Assembly: GCA_016711095.1 (NCBI GenBank)
Contig: JADJTP010000001.1
Location: 186,001 to 250,000 of the forward strand
From: Actinomycetales bacterium
GTDB lineage: Bacteria > Actinomycetota > Actinomycetes > Actinomycetales > Dermatophilaceae
Length of the DNA stretch: 64,000 nt
Direction: 5' to 3'
Part shown: positions 26,416 through 34,921 of the stretch, one piece after another
Numbering within the stretch: position 1 is the first letter of the stretch
How the letters are laid out: each line of letters starts with the position of its first letter
The notes under the pieces: model-generated
Told to the model about the DNA's origin: nothing
The model's database searches: none
What the model saw: the letters and a program-made list of their open reading frames with translations, nothing else
Position numbers and translations under genes: made by a program

Positions 26416-28137
26416 GTGACCGAGACGCCCGAGCAGAGCCCGCAGCTCCAGCAGAGCCCGCAGCTCCAGCAGAGCCCGCAGCTCCAGCAGAGCCCGCAGC
26501 TCCAGCAGAGCCCGCAGCTCCAGCAGAGCCCGCAGCTGCAGCAGATCCAGGCCGGCTACGAGTTCGCCGGGGGAGCCGTGCGGTTCGGGGCAGCCGTCTT
26601 GGACGGCAAGGCATATCCCGAAGCCACGGTGAAGATCCCGCTTGCCGTCATCAACCGGCACGGCCTGGTCGCGGGCGCCACCGGCACGGGCAAGACCAAG
26701 ACCCTGCAACTCATGGCCGAGCAGCTCTCCCAGTGCGGCGTGCCGGTCTTCCTCGCCGACATCAAGGGCGACCTGTCGGGGATGGCCTCGCCCGGGGTGG
26801 CCAACGACAAGATCACCGCTCGCATCCGGGACATCGGCGAGGAGTGGGTGCCCACGGCATACCCGACGGAGTTCTACTCACTGGGTGGGCAGGGCAAGGG
26901 CATCCCGATCCGGGCCTCGGTGTCGGCCTTCGGCCCCACGCTGCTGGCCAAGGTGTTGGAGCTCAACGAGACCCAGGAGTCCAGCCTCGGGCTGGTCTTC
27001 CACTACGCCGACGCCAGAGGGTTGTGGCTCGATGACCTCAAGGACCTGCGCGCCGTCGTCCAACACCTGACCAGCGAGGAGGGCAAGGCCGACCTCAAGG
27101 AGCTCGGTGGGCTCTCGTCGGCGACCGCGGGTGTCATCCTGCGCGAGCTCATCACCTTCGCCGACCAGGGTGCCGACGTGTTCTTCGGGCTTCCCGAGTT
27201 CGACGCGGCCGAGCTGCTGCAGCTCGCCGGCGACGGGCGGGGGATGGTCTCGATGCTCGAACTGCCGGCGGTCCAGGACCGTCCGCAGCTCTTCTCGACC
27301 TTCCTGATGTGGCTGCTCGCCGACCTCTTCCACGACCTGCCGGAGGTCGGCGACCTCGACAAGCCCAAGCTCGTCTTCTTCTTCGACGAGGCTCACCTGC
27401 TCTTCGCCGACGCTTCGAAGGAGTTCCTCCGGGCGATCACCCAGACCGTGCGGCTCATCCGTTCCAAGGGGGTCGGGGTCTTCTTCGTCACCCAGTCGCC
27501 CAAGGACGTCCCGGCCGACGTTCTCGCCCAGCTCGGCAACCGGGTCCAGCACGCGTTGCGGGCCTTCACCCCCGACGACGCCAAGGCGTTGCGCGCGGCT
27601 GTCTCGACGTATCCCAAGAGCGCCTATGACCTGGAAGAACTGCTCACTCAACTCGGTACCGGCGAGGCGGTGGTGACGGTGCTCTCCGAACGCGGGGCCC
27701 CCACCCCCGTTGCCTGGACCCGGATGCGCGCGCCGCAGTCGCTGATGGCTCCCTCCCCGGATGAGCTCATCGACCAGATCGTCGCCGCATCGCCCAAGAC
27801 CGCCCGGTATGCCGTCGCCCTGGACCGGGAGTCGGCGTTCGAGAAGCTCACCGCGACGGCCAGCGCCAAGGCCGCCGAGTCAGCGGCGGCGCAGCAGGCC
27901 GCCGCTGCCGCTGAGGATGCCCAGGCTCAGGCCAAGGCCGACGCGGCCGCCGCGAAGCAGGCCTCCCAAGCTCAGGCCGCAGCCGACAGACAACAGACCC
28001 GACGTCAGCAGCAGGACCCGACCGTCGTCGAGAAAGTCGTCGGGTCGTCGGCCTTCAAGTCGATGCTCCGCTCGGCGGGCACCGTCCTCGGCCGCGAGAT
28101 CACCCGCTCGATCTTCGGCACGTCGCGCCGGCGCTGA
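26416..28137 (+). CDS. HerA-like ATPase (DUF853 family) with an N-terminal glutamine-rich repeat
   Basis: A 573-residue P-loop ATPase of the HerA/FtsK superfamily. Walker A GATGTGKTK is at residues 87-95, Walker B is KLVFFFDEAHLLF, and the sensor stretch VFFVTQSPKD is conserved. The C-terminal ~110 residues are Ala/Gln-rich and probably coiled. Residues 7-42 are six copies of QSPQLQ. Family members are thought to act in DNA processing or as stand-alone motor ATPases. The usual nurA partner of archaeal HerA is absent, so the role is unknown. GTG start. Confidence 0.85.
   Translation: MTETPEQSPQLQQSPQLQQSPQLQQSPQLQQSPQLQQSPQLQQIQAGYEFAGGAVRFGAAVLDGKAYPEATVKIPLAVINRHGLVAGATGTGKTKTLQLMAEQLSQCGVPVFLADIKGDLSGMASPGVANDKITARIRDIGEEWVPTAYPTEFYSLGGQGKGIPIRASVSAFGPTLLAKVLELNETQESSLGLVFHYADARGLWLDDLKDLRAVVQHLTSEEGKADLKELGGLSSATAGVILRELITFADQGADVFFGLPEFDAAELLQLAGDGRGMVSMLELPAVQDRPQLFSTFLMWLLADLFHDLPEVGDLDKPKLVFFFDEAHLLFADASKEFLRAITQTVRLIRSKGVGVFFVTQSPKDVPADVLAQLGNRVQHALRAFTPDDAKALRAAVSTYPKSAYDLEELLTQLGTGEAVVTVLSERGAPTPVAWTRMRAPQSLMAPSPDELIDQIVAASPKTARYAVALDRESAFEKLTATASAKAAESAAAQQAAAAAEDAQAQAKADAAAAKQASQAQAAADRQQTRRQQQDPTVVEKVVGSSAFKSMLRSAGTVLGREITRSIFGTSRRR
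26434..26541 (+). repeat. 18-bp coding tandem repeat, six units
   Basis: Six in-frame 18-bp units encoding QSPQLQ, identical except for one base in the last. Perfect in-frame repeats like this can gain or lose units by slippage without breaking the gene. Confidence 0.95.
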
Positions 28138-28156
28138 CCCCGCCTAGGCTGGGGCC

Positions 28157-29275
28157 GTGACAGACACGCCCATCACGTATGCCGCCGCCGGAGTCGACGT
28201 CGAGGCCGGCGACAAGGCAGTCGAGTTGATGAAGGAGTCGGTCCGGCAGGCCCAGCGACCCGAGGTCCTCGGCGGGCTCGGCGGGTTCGCCGGGCTCTTT
28301 GACGCGAGCGCTCTGGCCCGGATGACTCGGCCCGTGCTCGCCACCTCGACCGACGGCGTCGGCACGAAGGTCGCCATCGCTCAGGCTATGGACCAGCACG
28401 ACACCATCGGATTCGACCTCGTCGGGATGGTCGTCGACGACATCGTCGTCTGCGGGGCCGAGCCCTTGTTCATGACCGACTACATCGCCACGGGCAAAGT
28501 GGTCCCCGAGCGGATCGCGGCCATCGTCTCAGGGATCGCCCGGGCTTGCGCGCAGGCCGGGGTGGCTCTGGTCGGCGGCGAGACGGCCGAGCACCCAGGG
28601 CTGCTCGAGCCCGACGAATACGACGTCGCCGGCGCGGCGACTGGCGTCGTCGAGCACGCCGATATCCTCGGCCCGCATCGGGTTGCCGCCGGCGATGTCG
28701 TGCTCGCGCTGGCGTCGTCGGGGCTGCACTCCAACGGCTACTCGCTGGTGCGCCGGATCATCACGGCGGCCGGCTGGAGCCTGGACCGGCACGTCGACGA
28801 GTTCGGGCACACCCTCGGGCAGGAGCTGCTCACCCCCACCAGGGTGTATGCCGCAGACCTGCTCGCGTTGATCCGCACCCCGGGAGTCGACGTCCATGCG
28901 CTGTCCCACGTGACCGGGGGCGGCCTGGCCGCAAACTTGGCCCGGGTGCTGCCCCCCGGGCTGTGCGCCCGGCTCCACCGGAGCACGTGGACGCCACCGG
29001 CGGTCTTCCGCACGATCGGCGAGCTGGGTCGGGTGCCGCGTGAGGACCTCGAACGGACCCTCAACCTTGGGGTCGGGTTTGTTGTCGTGCTGCCGGGGTC
29101 GTCGCTCGAGGCTGCCGAGGCGGCCTGCCGGGCCCGCGGCATACCGACGTGGGTGCTGGGGGAGCTCGAGTCGGAGGCGACGGCAACTCTCGCCGCTGGG
29201 GTCGAAGTCGTCCGCGGCGCCAAGGGCATCGAGGGCGGCGCAGTCCAAGTCGTCGGAGAGCATCCGAAACCCTAA
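28157..29275 (+). CDS. purM: Phosphoribosylformylglycinamidine cyclo-ligase (AIR synthetase)
   Basis: A 372-residue enzyme of purine biosynthesis that closes FGAM to AIR using ATP. Diagnostic stretches are TYAAAGVDVEAGDKAV at the N-terminus, STDGVGTK, FDLVGMVVDDIVVCGAEPLF, GGETAEHPG and LSHVTGGGLAANLARVLP. GTG start. It is separated from purF here but keeps its common actinobacterial neighbour DUF3073 a short distance downstream. Confidence 0.96.
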   Translation: MTDTPITYAAAGVDVEAGDKAVELMKESVRQAQRPEVLGGLGGFAGLFDASALARMTRPVLATSTDGVGTKVAIAQAMDQHDTIGFDLVGMVVDDIVVCGAEPLFMTDYIATGKVVPERIAAIVSGIARACAQAGVALVGGETAEHPGLLEPDEYDVAGAATGVVEHADILGPHRVAAGDVVLALASSGLHSNGYSLVRRIITAAGWSLDRHVDEFGHTLGQELLTPTRVYAADLLALIRTPGVDVHALSHVTGGGLAANLARVLPPGLCARLHRSTWTPPAVFRTIGELGRVPREDLERTLNLGVGFVVVLPGSSLEAAEAACRARGIPTWVLGELESEATATLAAGVEVVRGAKGIEGGAVQVVGEHPKP

Positions 29276-29309
29276 GGCGCATCGATCGCGCGCGGCATAC
29301 GGTGGGGTC

Positions 29310-29852
29310 ATGAGCGGTGACTCACGCACGGCTAGCAGTGCTATGGACCCAGCCCTCGATCCGCCACCGGTCCGCCGGACGGGCACCGAACGGGAGCTCC
29401 TGCAGGCGTGGCTCGACTACCACCGCCAGACCCTGCGCTGGAAGTGCAGCAACCTCACACCCGAGCAGCTCTGTCGGGCGAGTGTGCCGCCGTCTAACCT
29501 CACCCTCGCCGGGCTGGTGCGGCACATGTCCGAGGTGGAGCGCTGGTGGTGGCGTGCGGTCGTGGCCGCCGAAGACGTCGACACGATCTATTGCGCGAGC
29601 GACGACGATGGCGACTTCACCGAGGTCGCCCCGGCAACGGTGGCGGCCGATCTCGCCATCTTCGAGCAGGAGATCGCAGCGGCTGATGCGGTCTTTGCTG
29701 CCGCAGACCTCGACGCGGTGGTGCGACATCCGCGGCGGCAGGTCGACTACAGCGTGCGGTGGGTCGCTCAGCACATGATCGAGGAGTGGGCCAGACACAA
29801 CGGCCACGCCGACCTCGTCCGCGAGAGGATCGACGGCGCCACGGGCAGCTGA
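29310..29852 (+). CDS. DinB-family (DUF664) protein
   Basis: A 180-residue four-helix-bundle protein. The family pattern is visible: an early helix with LLQAWLDYHRQTLRWKC, a metal-ligand His in LAGLVRHMSEVERWWW, and C-terminal HMIEEWARHNGHADLVRER with further His. DUF664/DinB proteins often act as mycothiol-dependent transferases or isomerases in actinobacteria. An alternative start at 29343 would drop 11 residues. Confidence 0.82.
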   Translation: MSGDSRTASSAMDPALDPPPVRRTGTERELLQAWLDYHRQTLRWKCSNLTPEQLCRASVPPSNLTLAGLVRHMSEVERWWWRAVVAAEDVDTIYCASDDDGDFTEVAPATVAADLAIFEQEIAAADAVFAAADLDAVVRHPRRQVDYSVRWVAQHMIEEWARHNGHADLVRERIDGATGS

Positions 29853-29873
29853 GGGGATGACAGCCCGGTCAAC

Positions 29874-30101
29874 TCATCGCTGACCCGCAGCCCACTTCTC
29901 GTAGTCGTCGTCCACGCCGTCATCGGCTTCGAGGCCGCCCTCGTCGTCCGCGACATCGGCGGGTTCCTCGAATGAGGACCCGACTCGATACGTGGAATTG
30001 TGCAACTCGCGCTCAAGCGCGCTCAAATCGGTCTCGGGAGAGAAGTACTTCAACTCCCGGGCCACCTTGGTCTGCTTGGCTTTGGCCCGGCCGCGCCCCA
30101 T
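29874..30101 (-). CDS. DUF3073 family protein
   Basis: A 75-residue highly charged protein with the invariant MGRGRAKAKQTKVARELKY start and an acidic C-terminal half (ADDEGGLEADDGVDDDY). Found throughout actinobacteria near purM; function unknown. The basic head and acidic tail resemble a small nucleic-acid-associated protein. Confidence 0.9.
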   Translation of the reverse strand: MGRGRAKAKQTKVARELKYFSPETDLSALERELHNSTYRVGSSFEEPADVADDEGGLEADDGVDDDYEKWAAGQR

Positions 30102-30297
30102 GGCGTGACCCCCTCGCGCGTCTGCCGGGACGGCATCGCCAGGCCCGCCGGATCGGGGCCTCAGCCCGTCTGCCGGTGGGTCGCCGCGGAGCGGTCCCGG
30201 GATTTGTGTGTCTTCGTGGGGATAACGCTACCTGACATTGGGCGTTCTGTCTGACGAGGTCCGCCGACGGTCTCCGAACCCGCACTAGAATCACGGC

Positions 30298-31530
30298 GTG
30301 ACCGAGTCCGGCGCATCAGAGGCGACCCAGGTGCTGCGCGTCCCGGGGCGGGGCCCCGGCGACAGCGAGCGGCGTCCGCACTGGGTCGCCCTCTCGCATT
30401 CCAAACGGCTCGTGGGGGTGCTCGTCGCCGCGGCGCTTGTCCTGCTCGGGGGCATGTGGGCGGTCGAGAGGCTCGGCAGCTTCCTCTTCCTGCTGTTGCT
30501 GGCCTGGCTGCTGTCGATCGCCATGGAGCCGATGGTGACCTGGTTGATTCGGCGGGGCATGAAGCGGTCGCTGGCCGCGGCCGTGGTTCTGCTTGGTCTG
30601 ATGGCCTTGACGGGTGCCGTCGGCGCGATGTTCGGCCAGGTCTTCATCTCCCAGGCACAGCAGCTCAAGGACGCGTTTCCCGGCGCGGTGACCCAGGCCG
30701 TGGCGTGGGTCAACGCCTCCTTCGGTACGTCCTTCAACACCGAGCAGATCTATGCCAATCTCCAGCTCACCCCCGAGCGGCTGGCCGAGTATGCCCAGAC
30801 GTTCGGTGGCGGACTGTTGGGGGTCTTCGGCGCCGTCGTGACCTTCATCTTCAACCTCGTGACGATCCTCGTCTTTGCCTACTACCTGTCTGCCGACAGC
30901 ATCAAGCTCCGCCAGACGATCGGCTCCTACCTGCAGCCGCGCTTCCAGCAAACCTTCCTCACCATCTGGGAGATCTCGGTCCAGAAGACCGGCGGCTACG
31001 TCGTATCGAAGGTGATCCTGTCGACGATGTCGGCGATCTTCTATGCGGTGTTCTTCCTCGTCATCGACATCCAGTTCTGGCTGCCCCTCGGCTTGCTCGT
31101 CGGCATCGTCGGTCAGTTCGTGCCGATGATCGGCACCTATATCGGCGTCATCGTGCCGTCCCTGTTCGCGCTGCTGCAGGACCCGCTCGACGTCGTGTGG
31201 ATCGTCATCTTCGCCACGATCTACCAGCAGATCGAGAGCTACTGGCTCACGCCCAAGATCAGCAACCGGACGATGGATGTCCACCCTGCGGTCGCGTTGG
31301 GATCGGTGTTTGTCGGGGTTGCGGTGTTCGGGCCGATCGGCGCGCTGATCGGCATCCCGGTGGCAGCCGCGGCGTTGACGATTGCCGACACGTTCCGGCG
31401 CCGGCACGAGCTGTCGCCCGAGCTTGAGGACCTGCAGGATGACGTCGGCGAGGACGACGAGTCCGAGGCCGGCCCAGGTCCGGAGCCTGCGCCGGCGAGG
31501 ACCATCACGACCGGCCAGGGTCAGCGCTGA
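30298..31530 (+). CDS. AI-2E family transporter (UPF0118)
   Basis: A 410-residue integral membrane protein with about eight helices in the family layout: two helices, a soluble segment (~100-175), then a helical C-terminal bundle with LPLGLLVGIVGQFVPMIGTY and the conserved PKISNRTMDVHPAVAL loop. The last ~35 residues are acidic. Members export small molecules or work as cation/proton antiporters; the substrate here is not predictable. GTG start at 30298. Confidence 0.88.
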   Translation: MTESGASEATQVLRVPGRGPGDSERRPHWVALSHSKRLVGVLVAAALVLLGGMWAVERLGSFLFLLLLAWLLSIAMEPMVTWLIRRGMKRSLAAAVVLLGLMALTGAVGAMFGQVFISQAQQLKDAFPGAVTQAVAWVNASFGTSFNTEQIYANLQLTPERLAEYAQTFGGGLLGVFGAVVTFIFNLVTILVFAYYLSADSIKLRQTIGSYLQPRFQQTFLTIWEISVQKTGGYVVSKVILSTMSAIFYAVFFLVIDIQFWLPLGLLVGIVGQFVPMIGTYIGVIVPSLFALLQDPLDVVWIVIFATIYQQIESYWLTPKISNRTMDVHPAVALGSVFVGVAVFGPIGALIGIPVAAAALTIADTFRRRHELSPELEDLQDDVGEDDESEAGPGPEPAPARTITTGQGQR

Positions 31531-31552
31531 GGGTTGCGGCAGACCCGGCACA

Positions 31553-33208
31553 ATGGCCGTGATGAGCACCGTCGGCTTCAGTGGCGAGCCCGTGCCGGCT
31601 CGGTTCAACATGGCCGCCTATTGTCTCGGCCCGGCACTGCAGCGCCCGCCTGACCGCCTCGGTCTCATCGTCGTGCACGACGTCGAGGCCGAGACCACCG
31701 GTGACGAGCGCTGGAGTTTCGGCGAGCTCGACGAGGCCGTGCGTCGGCTGGCCGGCGGGTTGCTCGATGCCGGCGTCCGTCCGGGCGAGCGGGTGCTGCT
31801 GCGGATGGGCAACACGAGCGATGCGGCCCTGCTGTTCTTCGCCGCAGTCGCGGTCGGGGCTGTTGCCGTTCCGACCTCGACGATGCTCACCGCCGACGAG
31901 GTGGCCGCCCTCATCGCCGACTGTCGTCCCGCGCTGGTTGTCGCGGCTGCCGAGCTCGCCGCTGCGGTGCCGAGCGGCATACCGCTGCGTGGACCCGACG
32001 ACGTCGCGAGGTGGCGCGCGGAGGCGGCCCCCGCCGAGTACCGCGACACGGCGGCTGACGACCCCGCCTTCCTCGTCTACACCTCGGGAACCACCGGCGA
32101 GCCCAAGGGGGTGCTCCATGCGCACCGCTCCGCGTGGGGGCGACGGCCGATGTATGCCGGGTGGCTGGGTATCGGTGGGGGGGACGTCATGCTGCACGCC
32201 GGGGCGTTCAACTGGACCTATACCCTCGGCGTCGGGCTCACCGACCCGTGGGCCAACGGCGCGACGGCCGCGATCTATGGCGGACCCCGTGACCCCAGCA
32301 TCTGGGGGCGGTTGGTGCAGCGGTGCGGTGCGACGATGTTCGCCGCCGTGCCGGGCGTCTATCGGCAACTCCTCGCCAGCGGCGGCCTGGCCGGGTGTGA
32401 TCTGTCGACGCTGCGGCACGGGCTCACCGCGGGCGAGGCGCTCTCGGGCGACCTGTATTCGGCGTGGCGCGCCGCGACCGGCCTGCCGCTCTACGAGGCG
32501 TTGGGGATGAGCGAGATCTCGACCTACGTGTCGTGCGGACCGTCGGTGCCCACCCGCGTCGGCTCTCCCGGCACCCCTCAGGCGGGCCGGTGCGTGGCGG
32601 TATTGCCGGTCGACGCTGCTGCCGGGGATGAGCCGCTGGCGGCTGGCGAGACGGGACTGCTGGCCGTCCATCGCACCGATCCGGGTCTGCTGCTGCGCTA
32701 TTGGAACCGGCCCGACGAGGACGCTGCGGCCGTGCGAGGGGACTGGTTCGTCGGTGGCGACCTGGCCCACCTCGATCCGGACGGCTACGTCATCCACCAT
32801 GGCCGGGACGACGACGTGATGAACGCCGGGGGCTATCGAGTGTCACCCCAAGAGGTCGAGCGCGTCCTCGCCGGCGCCCCCGGGGTAGCCGATATCGCCG
32901 TCACCGAGGTCGAGGTCCGTGCGGGGGTGCGGGTCGTCGCTGGCTTCGTCGTGCCCGGCCCGGACGGCTGCGACGTCGGCGAGGTGCGGGCGTATGCCGC
33001 CGAGCACCTGGCGGCATACAAAGTGCCACGAGTCCTCACGCTCGTCGCGGAGCTGCCCCGGACGGCGAACGGCAAACTACTGCGCCGGGACCTGACGCTG
33101 GCGGATCCGGCTCGCGAGGGTGGAGTCGATCGTGCTGGAGAGCACCCCTCGGAGCCGGATCCGCCGGCGGTAGGACCTACTCGTGAACGGGCGAGTCGCC
33201 GCCCGTGA
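31553..33208 (+). CDS. AMP-dependent acyl-CoA ligase (benzoate-CoA ligase-like)
   Basis: A 551-residue ANL enzyme with all motifs intact: P-loop YTSGTTGEPKGVLHAHR, YEALGMSE, GDLAHLDPDGYVIHHGRDDDVMNAGGY and the C-terminal catalytic Lys in TANGKLLRRDL. Length and the hinge region resemble benzoate- or short-chain-specific ligases, but the acid cannot be named. The start is uncertain between ATGs at 31553 and 31562. The last ~40 residues are a charged tail, and the 3' end overlaps the convergent permease gene by 32 bp. Confidence 0.85.
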   Translation: MAVMSTVGFSGEPVPARFNMAAYCLGPALQRPPDRLGLIVVHDVEAETTGDERWSFGELDEAVRRLAGGLLDAGVRPGERVLLRMGNTSDAALLFFAAVAVGAVAVPTSTMLTADEVAALIADCRPALVVAAAELAAAVPSGIPLRGPDDVARWRAEAAPAEYRDTAADDPAFLVYTSGTTGEPKGVLHAHRSAWGRRPMYAGWLGIGGGDVMLHAGAFNWTYTLGVGLTDPWANGATAAIYGGPRDPSIWGRLVQRCGATMFAAVPGVYRQLLASGGLAGCDLSTLRHGLTAGEALSGDLYSAWRAATGLPLYEALGMSEISTYVSCGPSVPTRVGSPGTPQAGRCVAVLPVDAAAGDEPLAAGETGLLAVHRTDPGLLLRYWNRPDEDAAAVRGDWFVGGDLAHLDPDGYVIHHGRDDDVMNAGGYRVSPQEVERVLAGAPGVADIAVTEVEVRAGVRVVAGFVVPGPDGCDVGEVRAYAAEHLAAYKVPRVLTLVAELPRTANGKLLRRDLTLADPAREGGVDRAGEHPSEPDPPAVGPTRERASRRP

Positions 33209-34748
33209 CGTGTGTGCCCGGACGCGAGAAGTCCGGCGCCGGCACGTCGTCGACGCCCTTGGCCAGGCGAGAGTGGTTCTTGCTGTAGAGGAAGTAGATC
33301 ACCAGGCCGATGAGCATCCAGATGATGAACCGCACCCACGTCTCGGCCGGCAGCGTGAGCATGAGGTAGAAGGCTGCCGCCGCGGCCAGCCAGGGGATGA
33401 ACGGGTTGCCCGGCACCTTGAACGACCGCTTGAGGTCAGGGCGGCGGCGGCGCAACACGGGAATGGCCAGCGAGACGAGCGTGAAGGCCGCCAGAGTGCC
33501 GATGTTGACCATCTCTTCGAGCTTGCCGACGGGGGTGAGCGCGGCGACGAACGCGACGAGCGTGCCGATGACCACGGTGATCTTCACCGGGGTTCCGGTC
33601 TTGGGGTTGGTCGTGCCGAGCGAAGCCGGCAGCAGCCAGTCCCGGCTCATCGCGAAGACGACCCGGGTCGCGCCGATGAGCAGGGTCATGACCACGGTCG
33701 TCAGGCCCGCGACCGCGCCCGCGGAGATGAGGGTGGCGTAGCCCCCCTTGCCGACCGTCTCGAAGGCAGTGGCCAGCGACGCGGTGGTCGAGATCTTGTC
33801 GTAGGGCAGCATGCCGGTGATGACGAGGGTGACGGCGACATAAAGGATCGTGCAGATGATCAACGATCCGACGATGCCGATCGGCAGGTCGCGCTGCGGG
33901 TTCTTGGCCTCCTCGGCGGTCGTCGCGACGACGTCGAAGCCGATGTAGGCGAAGAAGACCAGCGAGGCGCCGGCGAAGATGCCCATGACCCCGAAGGTGG
34001 TCGGGGCGATGCCGAAGAGCGTCTGAATCAACGGCGCCGTCCACACGCTGCCGCCAGACTCTGCTGCGGCCTGGGCCGGCGGGATGAACGGGCTGTAGTT
34101 GGCGGAGTTGATAAAGCCGATGCCGGCGATGATGACGAACAGGACGACGAAGAGCTTGATCGCGACGAGGACGATGTTGACCCGCATCGACTCTTTGATG
34201 CCGATGGACACGAGAACCGTCAGGCCGAGGACCAGGATCAGGGCCGGCACGTCGAAGCTCGACCCGTACGCGATCGACTCGGGGATGCTGATTCCCAGCT
34301 TGCCGAGGAAGACCCCGAGGTAGGCCGACCAACCCTGCGCGACGACGCTGGCCCCGAGCAACAGTTCCAGCAGCAGGTCCCAGCCGATGATCCACGCGAC
34401 GAACTCGCCGAGGGTTGCATAGGAGAACGTGTATGCCGAGCCGCTCACCGGGACCGTAGAGGCGAACTCCGCGTAGCAGAGGGCCGCCAAGCCACAGGCG
34501 ACCGCCGCGATGACGAAGCTGATGACGATCGCGGGGCCGGCGACGGTGGCGGCTGCCCGGCCGGTGAGGGTGAAGATGCCAGCACCGATGATCACGCCGA
34601 TGCCGAAGACGGTGAGGTCCAGGGCGCTGAGCCGCTTCTTGAGCTGATATTCGGCTTCGGTCGTTTCGGCGATCGACGATTCGATCGATTTAGTGCGGAA
34701 GATGCCGTCGGCTCTCGAGCGCTGCTTCGTGCGGGAATCCGTGCTCAT
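33177..34748 (-). CDS. APC-superfamily amino acid permease
   Basis: A 523-residue transporter with twelve or more helices. Family motif FGIGVIIGAGIFTLTGRAAA is in helix 1, with GLAALCYAEFASTVPVSGSAY and SLVFFAYIGFDVVATTAEE later. Closest in layout to cationic amino acid (CAT/YfnA) permeases. GGAGGG lies nine bases before the ATG. Monocistronic; substrate probably a cationic or polyamine-like amino acid (inference). Confidence 0.9.
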   Translation of the reverse strand: MSTDSRTKQRSRADGIFRTKSIESSIAETTEAEYQLKKRLSALDLTVFGIGVIIGAGIFTLTGRAAATVAGPAIVISFVIAAVACGLAALCYAEFASTVPVSGSAYTFSYATLGEFVAWIIGWDLLLELLLGASVVAQGWSAYLGVFLGKLGISIPESIAYGSSFDVPALILVLGLTVLVSIGIKESMRVNIVLVAIKLFVVLFVIIAGIGFINSANYSPFIPPAQAAAESGGSVWTAPLIQTLFGIAPTTFGVMGIFAGASLVFFAYIGFDVVATTAEEAKNPQRDLPIGIVGSLIICTILYVAVTLVITGMLPYDKISTTASLATAFETVGKGGYATLISAGAVAGLTTVVMTLLIGATRVVFAMSRDWLLPASLGTTNPKTGTPVKITVVIGTLVAFVAALTPVGKLEEMVNIGTLAAFTLVSLAIPVLRRRRPDLKRSFKVPGNPFIPWLAAAAAFYLMLTLPAETWVRFIIWMLIGLVIYFLYSKNHSRLAKGVDDVPAPDFSRPGTHVTGGDSPVHE

Positions 34749-34921
34749 CTGTGAAGACCCTCCTTCTCTGTGTGTTCCTCTGCGACCGGCTGACTCGCGG
34801 GAACTTACACTGCGATGCGTTCAGTGCGCTACCGCAACCGGCCGCAGAAGTAAGGCTTACCTGGGCAGTGCCCGCACGGCATACGGCGGTGCCCTGGTCG
34901 CGTCGCGCATAGGATGCCGGA

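Noticed and set aside
33183..34754. 523-codon + strand frame opposite the APC permease
   Set aside because: Exact antisense of a convincing membrane transporter; product is Asp/Arg/Glu noise.
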